From positions 6,949,029-7,013,028 of the forward strand of contig NZ_CP036343.1 in the NCBI RefSeq assembly GCF_007746795.1: DNA of 64,000 nt. The letters are read 5' to 3'. The notes beneath the pieces were generated by a model. The model saw only the letters and a program-made list of their open reading frames with translations. It did no database searches and was not told the DNA's origin. This document shows positions 8,083 through 16,217 of the stretch, in pieces. Origin of the DNA: Gimesia algae. GTDB lineage: Bacteria > Planctomycetota > Planctomycetia > Planctomycetales > Planctomycetaceae. Position numbers and translations under genes: made by a program. Each line of letters opens with the position of its first letter. Within the stretch, counting starts at the first letter, position 1.

Positions 8083-9449
8083 AATGCGAGTTCTCTACTG
8101 GCCCGTCCGTGATTCGGATTGAGCTTGAGACACTTCTGATAAGCTTCTTTCGCAGACGCCTGATCACCGAGCACACGCTTGATTTCTGCATAATAAAACC
8201 ATGTCTGGGGATCCAGAGGATTCAGTTCCACCGACCGGACAATGGCCTCCTCCGCGGGTTTCAGTTGATTATTCCTAAAATTGATCATGGCAAACAACAG
8301 CGCTATTTTCGCCTGGTGGTAGTCGCGTTTTTCCGTATTCTTCTGTTGATCGTAATAATCTGCCAGAGTCTGATGCACTTCAATCGTAGGTGACATCTCC
8401 AACACTCTCTGCAATAGAGGAACTGCTTTCTCCATATCTCCTGAAAGCAGGTAAGCACCGGCTTCGAACTGCAGTGTCTCTGCATTTTCGACCCCAAACT
8501 CCTTTAATTTCTGTATCAGTTTCAGCATCCGTTCCGGATTCTTTCTCTGGAATTCGACTTCGAGCATACTGATCAGGGTTGCTTTATACTGTGGAATACG
8601 GCGTTCGCTCATCAACTCCAGTACCTCGTCCAGTTTTTTCGCGAGGTGATCCATATCATTGCGTTCCAGTAGCTGATTATAGGCTTCCACCTCTTTTTGA
8701 ATGCCATGTCGTTTGCTGTAAGGTGTCAAAAAGTCGGTATTAAAATTTAACGGGATCTGGTACATCGCACGTTCCAGGCGATCCTCTGCCTGCTTTGCCT
8801 CTGCCAGGCGCCCCAGCGATTCCAATGCTTGTGCCTGTAACTGGTTGAAGATCAGTGAATAGGGCGTTGCTGCCAGATTCCGTTCAATATAAGGCAGTGC
8901 TTCCTCAGCACGTCCTGACCGGACGAGTAACTTTGCCAGTTGATAATCTGCTGGCGGGAAGCCGTTATTTTTACGAAATATCTCCTCTGCTTTCTCTACA
9001 TTTTCTTCCCGCAGGTAATTCCTGCCAATGGCATACAGATAATGACGGGGACTGGCAAAGGGAGTGTCTGTCTTAGCTGAGTAGGCTTCCAGCTTTTCAT
9101 ATTCGCGGGTACTGACCTGCATACGTCCCGTGCGTTCCAGACAAAATGCATAACTGGCCTGAGCCAGCGCATCATCAGGATCGATCCTGGCCGCCTGTCG
9201 AAAACAATTCTCCGCATATCCATAAAAGCCCTGCCCCAGAAAAGCCTGTCCGAGTCGGATCCACTCTCGGCTGGAACCGGATTCCGCTTCCGCTGCCAGT
9301 TCCCGGTAATCAGCCATCAGTAGAGGGTCGATATATTTAGCCTCAGGCAGTACGGGTATCGGGCGGGCCAGTCGTTCCGCGATCAGATATCCACAATATC
9401 CCAGCTCCGCTACCAGTAGTATTAGCAAGAGTCGAATCAGCTGAATCAT
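8067..9449 (-). CDS. Membrane-anchored tetratricopeptide-repeat protein
   Basis: 460 residues. A single N-terminal membrane helix (LIRLLLILLVAELGYCGYLI, residues 4-23) anchors a periplasmic or cytosolic chain of TPR units from about residue 50 to the C-terminus. Clear units include WIRLGQAFLGQGFYGYAENC, ALAQASYAFCLERTGRM, TLQFEAGAYLLSGDMEKAVP and a final TWFYYAEIKRVLGDQASAK followed by AYQKCLKLNPN. TPR arrays mediate protein contacts. The start overlaps the stop of the upstream VCBS propeller gene (ATGA), so the two are translationally coupled and probably form one complex. No enzymatic motif is seen. Confidence 0.88.
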   Translation of the reverse strand: MIQLIRLLLILLVAELGYCGYLIAERLARPIPVLPEAKYIDPLLMADYRELAAEAESGSSREWIRLGQAFLGQGFYGYAENCFRQAARIDPDDALAQASYAFCLERTGRMQVSTREYEKLEAYSAKTDTPFASPRHYLYAIGRNYLREENVEKAEEIFRKNNGFPPADYQLAKLLVRSGRAEEALPYIERNLAATPYSLIFNQLQAQALESLGRLAEAKQAEDRLERAMYQIPLNFNTDFLTPYSKRHGIQKEVEAYNQLLERNDMDHLAKKLDEVLELMSERRIPQYKATLISMLEVEFQRKNPERMLKLIQKLKEFGVENAETLQFEAGAYLLSGDMEKAVPLLQRVLEMSPTIEVHQTLADYYDQQKNTEKRDYHQAKIALLFAMINFRNNQLKPAEEAIVRSVELNPLDPQTWFYYAEIKRVLGDQASAKEAYQKCLKLNPNHGRASRELALLNQS

Positions 9450-10747
9450 GGCTTGTCCTCCTGCAGATTCAACCAGGCATCAATCCGACCGATCCTTGCG
9501 AAAGGCTTCCGTAAATTCAGCCCTCCCGCGACAAGATCTTCTCGACCATCTCCATTGAGATCACCTGTGGCGACAGTGACAAGATGAATGGGATCACTAT
9601 CAATCTGCCAGGTTTTAAAATTCTGTTTCCCGTCGTTTTCCAGCCAGACCACACTGGCCGTTTCCGGGTCATACCAGTCATTGGTCATGCTCACCAGCAC
9701 CACATCTAAATCTCCGTCTCCATCGATGTCCCCTGTATCGGCAGCGTAAGTTCCACCCAGATCAGAAATACGATGTGACTCAAATTCCCAGTTGCCTTTA
9801 TTCTCGAACCACAGGCAGCCATGATATGGTTGTGGGTAAGCGTCAAGATCTTCCAGGTTATCTCCCGCAGGCAGAATCAGATCTTGATCCCCGTCCTGAT
9901 CAAGGTCAGCGTGGATCAGCCCCGCGCCTCCCAGATCGAGATTGACGGTAAACCAGAGTCGCCTTTTTTTGAACTCACCCTTTCCGAGGTTTTCAAACCC
10001 CCACAGTTCTTCTTCATCCTGTGTCACAATTGCTGCGATGTCCAGATCGCCATCACCGTCGTAATCGGCGACGGGCACATGGATGGTACCAGGGGCATTC
10101 AAAAGTTCATGATCGCGGAACTGCAGTTCTCCTCGATTCTCCAGCCACAATACAGAACCGCGGCTATAGCCAAACACCGCAACTGCCAGATCCAGATCGC
10201 CATCACCGTCGAAGTCACCAGGCTGCACATCAGCCACACGTCGGACATCATTCAGGATCACGTGCTTTTTATAACCGTCTCCCTCACGTTCGTAGAGCTC
10301 CACGCGCCCGATCACGCGATCGTCGGGCATGAGATTACCGAGAATCGAAACGATGATATCCTGATCGCCGTCGTCATCGATATCGACCACGGTTGCATGG
10401 GCGGGTGCAGCCAGATCCGTGAGCAGAACTTCTTCCCGCCAGGAGGCGGGACCATCCTTTTTAAACAGTGAAATAATACCCCGCCCGGCATCGCAGCCGA
10501 CGATTTCGTTCTCACCATCGCCATCGAAATCCAGAATCTGCACGTTCGTGATCAGGGGTAACCCCACCGGTGGGGAGCCGACCGTCGCCCGCTCAAATTT
10601 CACGGGAGAAGCAGGATAGGTGGTTCCTCCCGAAAAGATTTCCGCGGGTTGTCCCAACGAAGGTAACGTTGGAATCACCAGCCAGGTGACAATCGGAATG
10701 GCGATAATCAGGACGACCAGAATGAGCGCGCGGGCTTTCGATGACAT
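9446..10747 (-). CDS. FG-GAP/VCBS repeat beta-propeller protein with N-terminal anchor
   Basis: 433 residues. The N-terminal hydrophobic segment (residues 7-27) is a signal or anchor. Seven Asp-rich calcium-loop motifs of the D-x-D-x-D-G-x-x-D type follow at about residues 73, 122, 178, 228, 281, 340 and 396 (for example DFDGDGENE, DIDGDGDLD, DLNGDGRED). This matches a complete seven-bladed VCBS/FG-GAP propeller like integrin-type surface domains. It is expected outside the cytoplasm and to bind calcium. It is first in an operon with the TPR gene, which overlaps its end by four bases. The ligand is unknown. Confidence 0.9.
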   Translation of the reverse strand: MSSKARALILVVLIIAIPIVTWLVIPTLPSLGQPAEIFSGGTTYPASPVKFERATVGSPPVGLPLITNVQILDFDGDGENEIVGCDAGRGIISLFKKDGPASWREEVLLTDLAAPAHATVVDIDDDGDQDIIVSILGNLMPDDRVIGRVELYEREGDGYKKHVILNDVRRVADVQPGDFDGDGDLDLAVAVFGYSRGSVLWLENRGELQFRDHELLNAPGTIHVPVADYDGDGDLDIAAIVTQDEEELWGFENLGKGEFKKRRLWFTVNLDLGGAGLIHADLDQDGDQDLILPAGDNLEDLDAYPQPYHGCLWFENKGNWEFESHRISDLGGTYAADTGDIDGDGDLDVVLVSMTNDWYDPETASVVWLENDGKQNFKTWQIDSDPIHLVTVATGDLNGDGREDLVAGGLNLRKPFARIGRIDAWLNLQEDKP

Positions 10748-11154
10748 ATAAATCCATTATAGCTTGCAGTGAGTGAAACCAGAGTCGATTACACAAAAGC
10801 AGGGATACCTTGATGTTCCAATCATATAAACCAGACAAAGGCATCGCCATTCACTTACTACGCCAAAAACAGCGGTGGTAAGAGAAAAAACAGTTGAATT
10901 CTAACCAATGGATTACTTCAGTCTCTGAATTTTGATGCGGCGTAAGGTGTGAACACCACTCCCCTTTCCAGTTCGGAGCTCGCGCAGGCTGAGTCGCAAA
11001 GAAACCGCCCCGCGCAACAAAAAAGACAGATCAGCAACAAAACGCGCTGATCTGCCTTTATCACGATGCAAACCTGACCAGCGTTTGCTGATCCGGTTCG
11101 CGGTAGTGCCCGCTACATTATTTAACCAATTGCTCCGCCAATGGCATCCTGTTA
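10748..11154. other. Intergenic region with a minus-strand terminator
   Basis: 407 bases with no supported gene. It contains the terminator of the 11155 gene (11017-11056) and the upstream region of the propeller gene. Confidence 0.4.
11017..11056 (-). terminator. Rho-independent terminator for the secreted protein gene at 11155
   Basis: On the minus strand, CAGATCAGC pairs with GCTGATCTG around a ten-base loop (11027-11035 with 11046-11054), followed by TCTTTTTT. Confidence 0.85.
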
Positions 11155-11613
11155 TTAATTGTGTCCTCTACTGAATCCGGTTCCCCAGTGACCATAATGA
11201 ATTCCGGAGAAATCATGGTGGCCGTGAGCATGAGAACCAGCTCCGATGTACTGGGTTCCATTGTAATCGCTGTTCGAGTAGGACATGCTTGGTTCCGAGT
11301 TGTTGAAGTTCATCGGATCAAAGGGTTTCCAGGTCCCATTGTGTTCGACCAGCCACTGTCCCTGTTTGGTCAAAAACCACCAGGATCCATTGTGGTAACG
11401 ATACTGTGCGCGGGTAGCATCATCAATATTCAGATGCGCTGTTCCTGCACGTACGACGGGATCGATCTGGGCTACGGACTGATCGGGCAACATCTTGCTG
11501 GCTGCATCTACTTGTGCACCAGAAGTGTCAGCCTGTATCTGTGCCGATAAGGCGAGGGGGCTGATTCCCAACACTGCTGCAACGGTCAATACTTTTAAAC
11601 TGAGCGCATTCAT
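11155..11613 (-). CDS. Secreted protein of unknown function, Trp-rich motif and His-rich tail
   Basis: 152 residues. A Sec signal peptide (about residues 1-23, ending in LALSAQ) precedes a mature chain. The centre has an aromatic two-strand motif YRYHNGSWWFLTKQGQW then HNGTWKPF, in which N-G-x-W is used twice. The C-terminus is His/Gly-rich (HAHGHHDFSGIHYGHWG), suggesting metal binding. I do not recognise the family. It is a single gene with its own terminator downstream, and AAAGGTG precedes the ATG. It belongs with the other small secreted low-complexity proteins at 13634 and 14525 in style, but shares no clear sequence with them. Confidence 0.75.
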   Translation of the reverse strand: MNALSLKVLTVAAVLGISPLALSAQIQADTSGAQVDAASKMLPDQSVAQIDPVVRAGTAHLNIDDATRAQYRYHNGSWWFLTKQGQWLVEHNGTWKPFDPMNFNNSEPSMSYSNSDYNGTQYIGAGSHAHGHHDFSGIHYGHWGTGFSRGHN

Positions 11614-12003
11614 GTGAACACCTTTCTTTCATTCAAGGTATTGTATGATCATTCCTGACCGCGATGATTATCTTAAGAAGCAAACGTCATACCGGCTTTG
11701 AAAAGCGAGGTGAATTTACCTGGATCTGACACAGGAGTTTAACCTGTCGCCACAGGCAGGAACTTTTTTGATGAACTTCAACCTGGCGGAAATGATGAAA
11801 ACAGAATCGGTTACATCACATTCAACGCGAGGGGATATTTCTGTTCCCAGGAACAACATGTTTAACGCCGCTCTCTTCCATTACGATTTGAGTCTGCAGA
11901 AATTTGCTCATACCTGCAAATTCCTGCCTGGCCAGCAGGGAGATTGAGAACAGAAAGCCTCCGCCATTCATCAGACCTGATTTGGTTTTTCACATTGAGA
12001 CGT
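11614..12003. other. Intergenic region, nothing recognised
   Basis: 390 bases between two minus-strand genes. It should hold the promoter of the 11155 gene. I see no gene, strong hairpin or repeat in it. Confidence 0.4.
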
Positions 12004-12825
12004 TTAAGGACTGTCCTGTATTTGCGGTATCAGAAAATCACGCAGCTTTTCAAGCTGGTCGGTATTGATATGATCGACTCGCGCATCAACGAGTTCCTTC
12101 CAGAGTTCTTCAGATTCGGGTGTCGCCCAGAATCGAATGCGCCGCCCTGCCGCATGTGCCTGCCTGACAATCTCCCTGAGTTTTTTGCGCTCTGCCTCAG
12201 TCATCTTTCCCTTGCCACGATATTGAAAATGTGACGTCCAGCGGTCGCTGATCAGTGGCATCAGTTGTGACGGTTTATCGGAATCCAGATCACTCAGACG
12301 ACCATCAATCCCTGCATAACGCGGGTTATCAGCTTCGATCATTTCGATGGGCCGATCTCCCGAGATCACGACCTGCACCGGGTGACGAACTGTTTTCCCA
12401 TCCTGACAGGAAGTGAGAAGTTCCTCATATTCCCGCAGTTGATTCCGCAAAACCTGATAAACGGCTTCTCCATCGGTTTTGATGTCGATCAGCAAAGTGA
12501 AGGGCGGAGACTTCTCGTCAGGCTCCCGTTTTTGAACCTGGAAGTATTGCTTCAACGGATCGAGATATAACTTGCGAAGCGTACGATCTTTTGATAACTC
12601 ATCACGACTATGGCCAACGAGTAATTCCCCATCGACGAGAAAAACATCCGCTTCTACAGACCAGAAGCGATTTTTCAACGCGTCCTGTAGTGGTCGGCTC
12701 TGTTTGTAATCATTATGGGCATGCGCTCGATAGAGAGGTGTCTGCTGGAAGCTTTGTGTCAGACCAACCGAAGTATGGCTGACCACAACCAGCAAAATGG
12801 TAGAAAAGAACTTCAAGTGATACAT
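12004..12825 (-). CDS. Secreted PI-PLC/glycerophosphodiesterase-like protein (AIM6-like)
   Basis: 273 residues with an N-terminal signal peptide (residues 1-23). The mature protein starts with RAHAHNDYKQSRPL, the HAHNDY motif of the PI-PLC/GDPD-like family that includes yeast AIM6. It continues with VEADVFLVDGELLVGH, FTLLIDIKTDG and the C-terminal RRIRFWATPES, consistent with a TIM barrel with metal-binding His/Asp/Glu. These families cleave phosphodiesters of lipids, but no activity is established for this branch. It is a single gene with a terminal location outside the cytoplasmic membrane inferred. Neighbouring genes give no functional clue. Confidence 0.82.
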   Translation of the reverse strand: MYHLKFFSTILLVVVSHTSVGLTQSFQQTPLYRAHAHNDYKQSRPLQDALKNRFWSVEADVFLVDGELLVGHSRDELSKDRTLRKLYLDPLKQYFQVQKREPDEKSPPFTLLIDIKTDGEAVYQVLRNQLREYEELLTSCQDGKTVRHPVQVVISGDRPIEMIEADNPRYAGIDGRLSDLDSDKPSQLMPLISDRWTSHFQYRGKGKMTEAERKKLREIVRQAHAAGRRIRFWATPESEELWKELVDARVDHINTDQLEKLRDFLIPQIQDSP

Positions 12826-13238
12826 TCACCAATCCCGTTATTCACACAGAAACCACATCCCGGCCACAAGCCTACAGGGATCAACCTTTGAGAGTATGTC
12901 ATGCCAGAGCCAGCCCTCCGACGCCCCGGTAATTTCGGAGCACATGAGACTCAAACCAAGGTACAGGCTAGTAGTCTGTGAAATGATTATCCAGTCATTC
13001 CCACTGGATTCATCAATTCTTAACGAGCGGCGATCTCCTGAATCAGCTCAGTTTGAATGAGCTTTTGAACCGACTAAGAAAATGGTCAAGGTTTTGCTTC
13101 AAGCTGACACACGTTTTTCTACGCATTCGTAGATCCGAATCAGGAAGATCTTAAAATAAGGGGGGAATGCCAAAGGCCTTCGTCGGGGGGACGAAGGCCT
13201 TTGGGTTGTAAGTGGTTTTCTCAGCGTGAGAAACGAAG
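12826..13238. other. Intergenic region containing a 15-bp perfect hairpin
   Basis: 413 bases between tRNA-Arg and the 12004 gene, without a supported gene. The only structure is the hairpin at 13170-13204. Confidence 0.4.
13170..13204. other. Perfect 15-bp hairpin downstream of tRNA-Arg
   Basis: CCAAAGGCCTTCGTC (13170-13184) pairs perfectly with GACGAAGGCCTTTGG (13190-13204) around a loop of five G. It lies about 35 bases beyond the 3' end of tRNA-Arg on the minus strand. No U-run follows on either strand, so if it is a terminator or processing signal it is not a standard one. Confidence 0.75.
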
Positions 13239-13312
<74 letters not shown>

Positions 13313-13633
13313 CTGTCCCGGATGGGAAAGCGTATTTTAGCGAGGGGGTTCTCCCTTTTAAAGTCTTTCGCAAGCTGGATTTGAATCTTTTTACGAGCTG
13401 CTGACCAGAATTTCGCTTCTCAACCTGTCGAAAACAGTGATTATGACGCTTAGAGACACACTTTCATCAACGGTTGCTGATCTTTTCAGGTACTGCAATA
13501 TTCGACAACGAAATCTGAACTTTGGTTCAACGCATCTATAAAAAAAGGCCCTGTTTGTAAAAACAGAGCCTGGAAGACCACTTATTCATGCGATCTTCTC
13601 GCGAGATTCCTCCCTTTGAGGGATCATCTGGGA
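13313..13633. other. Intergenic region with the terminator of the 13634 gene
   Basis: 321 bases between tRNA-Arg and the Gly/Tyr-rich gene. It contains the minus-strand terminator at 13540-13571; nothing else is recognised. The tRNA promoter should lie just above 13312. Confidence 0.4.
13540..13571 (-). terminator. Rho-independent terminator for the Gly/Tyr-rich protein gene
   Basis: On the minus strand, GGCTCTGTTT pairs with AAACAGGGCC (one G-U or mismatch) around a four-base loop and is followed by seven T. Confidence 0.85.
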
Positions 13634-14035
13634 TTAGTGATGACCATGATGTCCATGGTGACCGCCACGATGTCCGCCATGTCCTCGGTATCCGCTACGA
13701 TAACCGCTTCGATTTCTACCATAGTAGCCGCCTCGTCCGTAATTGTATCTGGACCCACCGCTGTAAATCCCAATCCCGAAGGAAGGACTACTGTAATAAA
13801 ATCCGCCGGAACCATAGGAAGGATAAGAGTACCCGCGGCTGTAACCGTAGCCGCCGTAGCCACTCCCATAGCCGTAACCTGAAGAGCAGCCATAACCGGC
13901 ATCTGCCTGTTGGGTTGGCATGATTAAAAGGGCTCCCCCCAGAACCATTCCCATACAGACTGCCAGCCTGAGACCTCTTCGCTTTTTGGTTGGAGTTGAT
14001 TGAGCCTGGTCAACCGTAGCTGATGTGTTTCGCAT
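13634..14035 (-). CDS. Secreted Gly/Tyr-rich protein with His-rich tail
   Basis: 133 residues. A positively charged N-terminus (KKRRGLR) and hydrophobic segment (residues 23-39) form a long signal peptide ending near QQADA. The mature chain is a low-complexity Gly-Tyr-Ser stretch (GYGYGSGYGGYGYSRGYSY) that shifts into an Arg/Gly/His tail (HGGHRGGHHGHHGHH). AAGGAG precedes the ATG and a terminator follows, so the gene is real despite low complexity. No family function is known. Tyr-rich glycine chains occur in structural or cross-linked matrix proteins, and the His tail could bind metal; both are inference. Confidence 0.75.
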   Translation of the reverse strand: MRNTSATVDQAQSTPTKKRRGLRLAVCMGMVLGGALLIMPTQQADAGYGCSSGYGYGSGYGGYGYSRGYSYPSYGSGGFYYSSPSFGIGIYSGGSRYNYGRGGYYGRNRSGYRSGYRGHGGHRGGHHGHHGHH

Positions 14036-14524
14036 TGTTTCGCTCCTTGGAAAAATGAACCATAAATGAGTGCAGCAGAATTTAGTAAGCGTCCTCTCTT
14101 ATTCTCTGTCACTCGAATGCAGTACGGTTGAGATTCCATCATTCATCATCTGTTTCTCCGTCTGCCTTAACTAAAAGAATCGCTATAAGCATGCCAGAAT
14201 CAGTTATTTGTAATTATGAGACCTTAACCTCTTAAATTTAATAGAGTTAACCGGTGTTGCGTTTTTTACATTTCTGGTAAGCCTTTGAAAACTGTCTCAG
14301 AATCGCGGCAGTTGAGATCAATCTGATATCAGTAAAATCTTATTTTCTGGCAGGATCTGCCGGTAAGAATTCAATAAAAAAACAAGTCTCTCACTCAAAT
14401 GGTCGGGCCGAACCATAAGAATAAGAGACTTGTGAGTATTTGCCTGCGTGAACCTGCTGAGAGGAACCGGCCCGACAAGATCAGCTAATTCCTGATCGTG
14501 GCGGATTTATTAAAAAACCAGGGA
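14036..14524. other. Intergenic region with the terminator of the 14525 gene
   Basis: 489 bases holding the promoter region of the 13634 gene and, at 14375-14432, the terminator of the 14525 gene. No coding region is supported. Confidence 0.4.
14375..14432 (-). terminator. Rho-independent terminator for the Tyr/Arg-rich protein gene
   Basis: On the minus strand, CAAGTCTCT pairs with AGAGACTTG (14383-14391 with 14424-14432), with an inner ATGGT/ACCAT stem, and is followed by TTTTTTT. Confidence 0.85.
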
Positions 14525-14815
14525 TCAGAATCCATAGTAGAAACCAAACCCGGGTGAATAGTACCCTCCCCTGTAGCCGCGATAGTAGTAGTTGTTGTAA
14601 CCCCGATTGTATCTGCGGTTATAGTGTCGGTAGTTATTTCGGTATCTGTTGTAACTGTGTCTGTAATTTCGCCGTCCGCGATTATAATCACGTTCAAAAT
14701 GGCGATAATGGTTTCGCGCCCGTTTCCAGGCTGGTGGTCTGGCTTCTGATGATTCAATGGCGCCTATAAATAAGACACTACATGCCAGCGTGGCAATTGT
14801 GAGTGCACGTTTCAT
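14525..14815 (-). CDS. Small secreted Tyr/Arg/Asn-rich protein
   Basis: 96 residues from the ATG at 14815, chosen because AAGGAGA lies about eight bases upstream and a Sec signal peptide (MKRALTIATLACSVLFIGAI) begins there; an open frame continues 18 codons further up without these signals. The mature chain is dominated by Arg, Tyr and Asn in short repeats (NYRHSYNRYRNNYRHYNRR) and ends in a Gly/Tyr/Phe stretch (SPGFGFYYGF). It is basic and aromatic, so it could bind polyanions or wall material; this is inference. It has its own terminator. Confidence 0.75.
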   Translation of the reverse strand: MKRALTIATLACSVLFIGAIESSEARPPAWKRARNHYRHFERDYNRGRRNYRHSYNRYRNNYRHYNRRYNRGYNNYYYRGYRGGYYSPGFGFYYGF

Positions 14816-15042
14816 GGTCTTGTCTCCTTGATAAGAACCTGCTGCCGGATTGATCCCCGGTTGAATCAATCCGGCAACTGACGATATTTCAATTTTCGTT
14901 TCTTACTTCAGGAAAGATGCAACAGGTGTGCCAATCGTAGGGAATTTGAGATTAATGAACTTAAACCGCATGAATGTGCAGAGTTTAGAGTATTAATTAT
15001 TTTGATCTGCAAATTTATGCAGACTTGATTTGTGGTAGAAAC

Positions 15043-15096
15043 GAAAAAAGTGTGGTCGGAAAGAGAACAATAAAGTCGTTCAACGACCACACTTTT
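15043..15096 (-). terminator. Rho-independent terminator for the fumarylacetoacetase-family gene
   Basis: On the minus strand, AAAGTGTGGTCG pairs with CGACCACACTTT (15084-15095 with 15047-15058) around a 25-base loop and is followed by TTTCG. Confidence 0.75.
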
Positions 15097-15142
15097 CAAA
15101 TCTGAACAATCAGATCATCAGTATATATTTATTCGTTTGGCT

Positions 15143-16075
15143 TCAAGCAACCGGATTGGTTAATACACCAATCTGATCAATCTCTGCTTTCATCACATCA
15201 CCATTTTTGAGGAACTTATTCTTCGAGGCACCGACACCACTGGGGGTTCCCGTTGAAATCACATCCCCGGGTTCGAGTTGTACAAAACTGGAAATAAATT
15301 CGATGATCGCCGCGACCGGGAAAATCATCTCTGCTGTGGAAGCATCCTGTTCGACATTCCCATTGACTGACAATTTCATCTTAAGTGTTTGCGGGTCCGG
15401 AATGTCATCCGCTGGTGTGACACAGGGCCCCATCGGACAAAATGTGTCGTGCCATTTACCATGCTGCCAGTCAAAGAAGGTATCTTTCTCTCGCAATGTG
15501 CGTCCGGGATTGGGTCGAAATTTCCGATCAGAGATATCGTTAATCACGGTATAGCCGGCGACATAGTCCAGCGCTTCCACTTCAGAAACTCCTTTGCAGG
15601 ATTTACCGATCACGATTCCGAGTTCGAGTTCCCAGTCAATGTAATCTGGAGAGACTTCCGGTATCTTGACCGGCTGTCCCGGATGAGTGAGTGTCGTCAA
15701 AGGGGGTTTCATAAAAACATAAGGGAACGTTTTCTGTCGTTCTTCGGCTTTGCCCCCCCCTTCTTCGATATGCTTGGAATAATTTCCGGCCAGCAGTAAC
15801 AGCTTGGACGGTTCCGGAACAGGAACCAGCAACTGGACCTCATCGGTCTGGATCGAAAGGGGAAACAGTTCTTCATCCATGGACTGTTTGAGCTGGGTTT
15901 CGACGGCCAGAATCAATTCCCGTTGTGCGCCGCCAGGCAGAAATGGCAGCAGCCCCTCTGATTCATCCAGAAGAACTCCCGCCAGCTCTGCAGCAGCACT
16001 GAAGGGGATAATGGTATCTTCCGAGTAGAAACCACACGAAATTTGATTTTCAGATTGATAGCGACAAAGTCTCAT
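15143..16075 (-). CDS. Fumarylacetoacetate hydrolase family protein
   Basis: 310 residues from the ATG at 16075 (MRLCRYQSENQISCGFY), preceded by CAGGAG. The open frame extends 43 codons further upstream but that part has no family similarity. The C-terminal catalytic domain has the FAH landmarks: DWELELGIVIGKSCKG (metal-binding acids), VINDISDRKF, MGPCVTPADDIPDP and the closing GDVISTGTPSGVG. These enzymes cleave or decarboxylate C-C bonds of 2-oxo acids using a divalent metal. The N-terminal domain is longer than in small family members. The exact substrate cannot be told. It is separate from the ABC operon upstream. Confidence 0.9.
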   Translation of the reverse strand: MRLCRYQSENQISCGFYSEDTIIPFSAAAELAGVLLDESEGLLPFLPGGAQRELILAVETQLKQSMDEELFPLSIQTDEVQLLVPVPEPSKLLLLAGNYSKHIEEGGGKAEERQKTFPYVFMKPPLTTLTHPGQPVKIPEVSPDYIDWELELGIVIGKSCKGVSEVEALDYVAGYTVINDISDRKFRPNPGRTLREKDTFFDWQHGKWHDTFCPMGPCVTPADDIPDPQTLKMKLSVNGNVEQDASTAEMIFPVAAIIEFISSFVQLEPGDVISTGTPSGVGASKNKFLKNGDVMKAEIDQIGVLTNPVA

Positions 16076-16217
16076 ACTGTTAGGACTCCTGAACGGTGAG
16101 ATCAAGTGGGAGGTAGCTTCCGGCCCAGCGATTTTCGCCTCGCCTGATGCCATCAAGTTGGGCACGCGTTCTCCTATCCTACCGGAAAGCAGGCGACAGA
16201 CCAATTCTCAGCAGCGG

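Noticed and set aside
16076-16204. Upstream extension of the fumarylacetoacetase-family gene
   Set aside because: 43 residues without family similarity or ribosome site; the ATG at 16075 has CAGGAG upstream.
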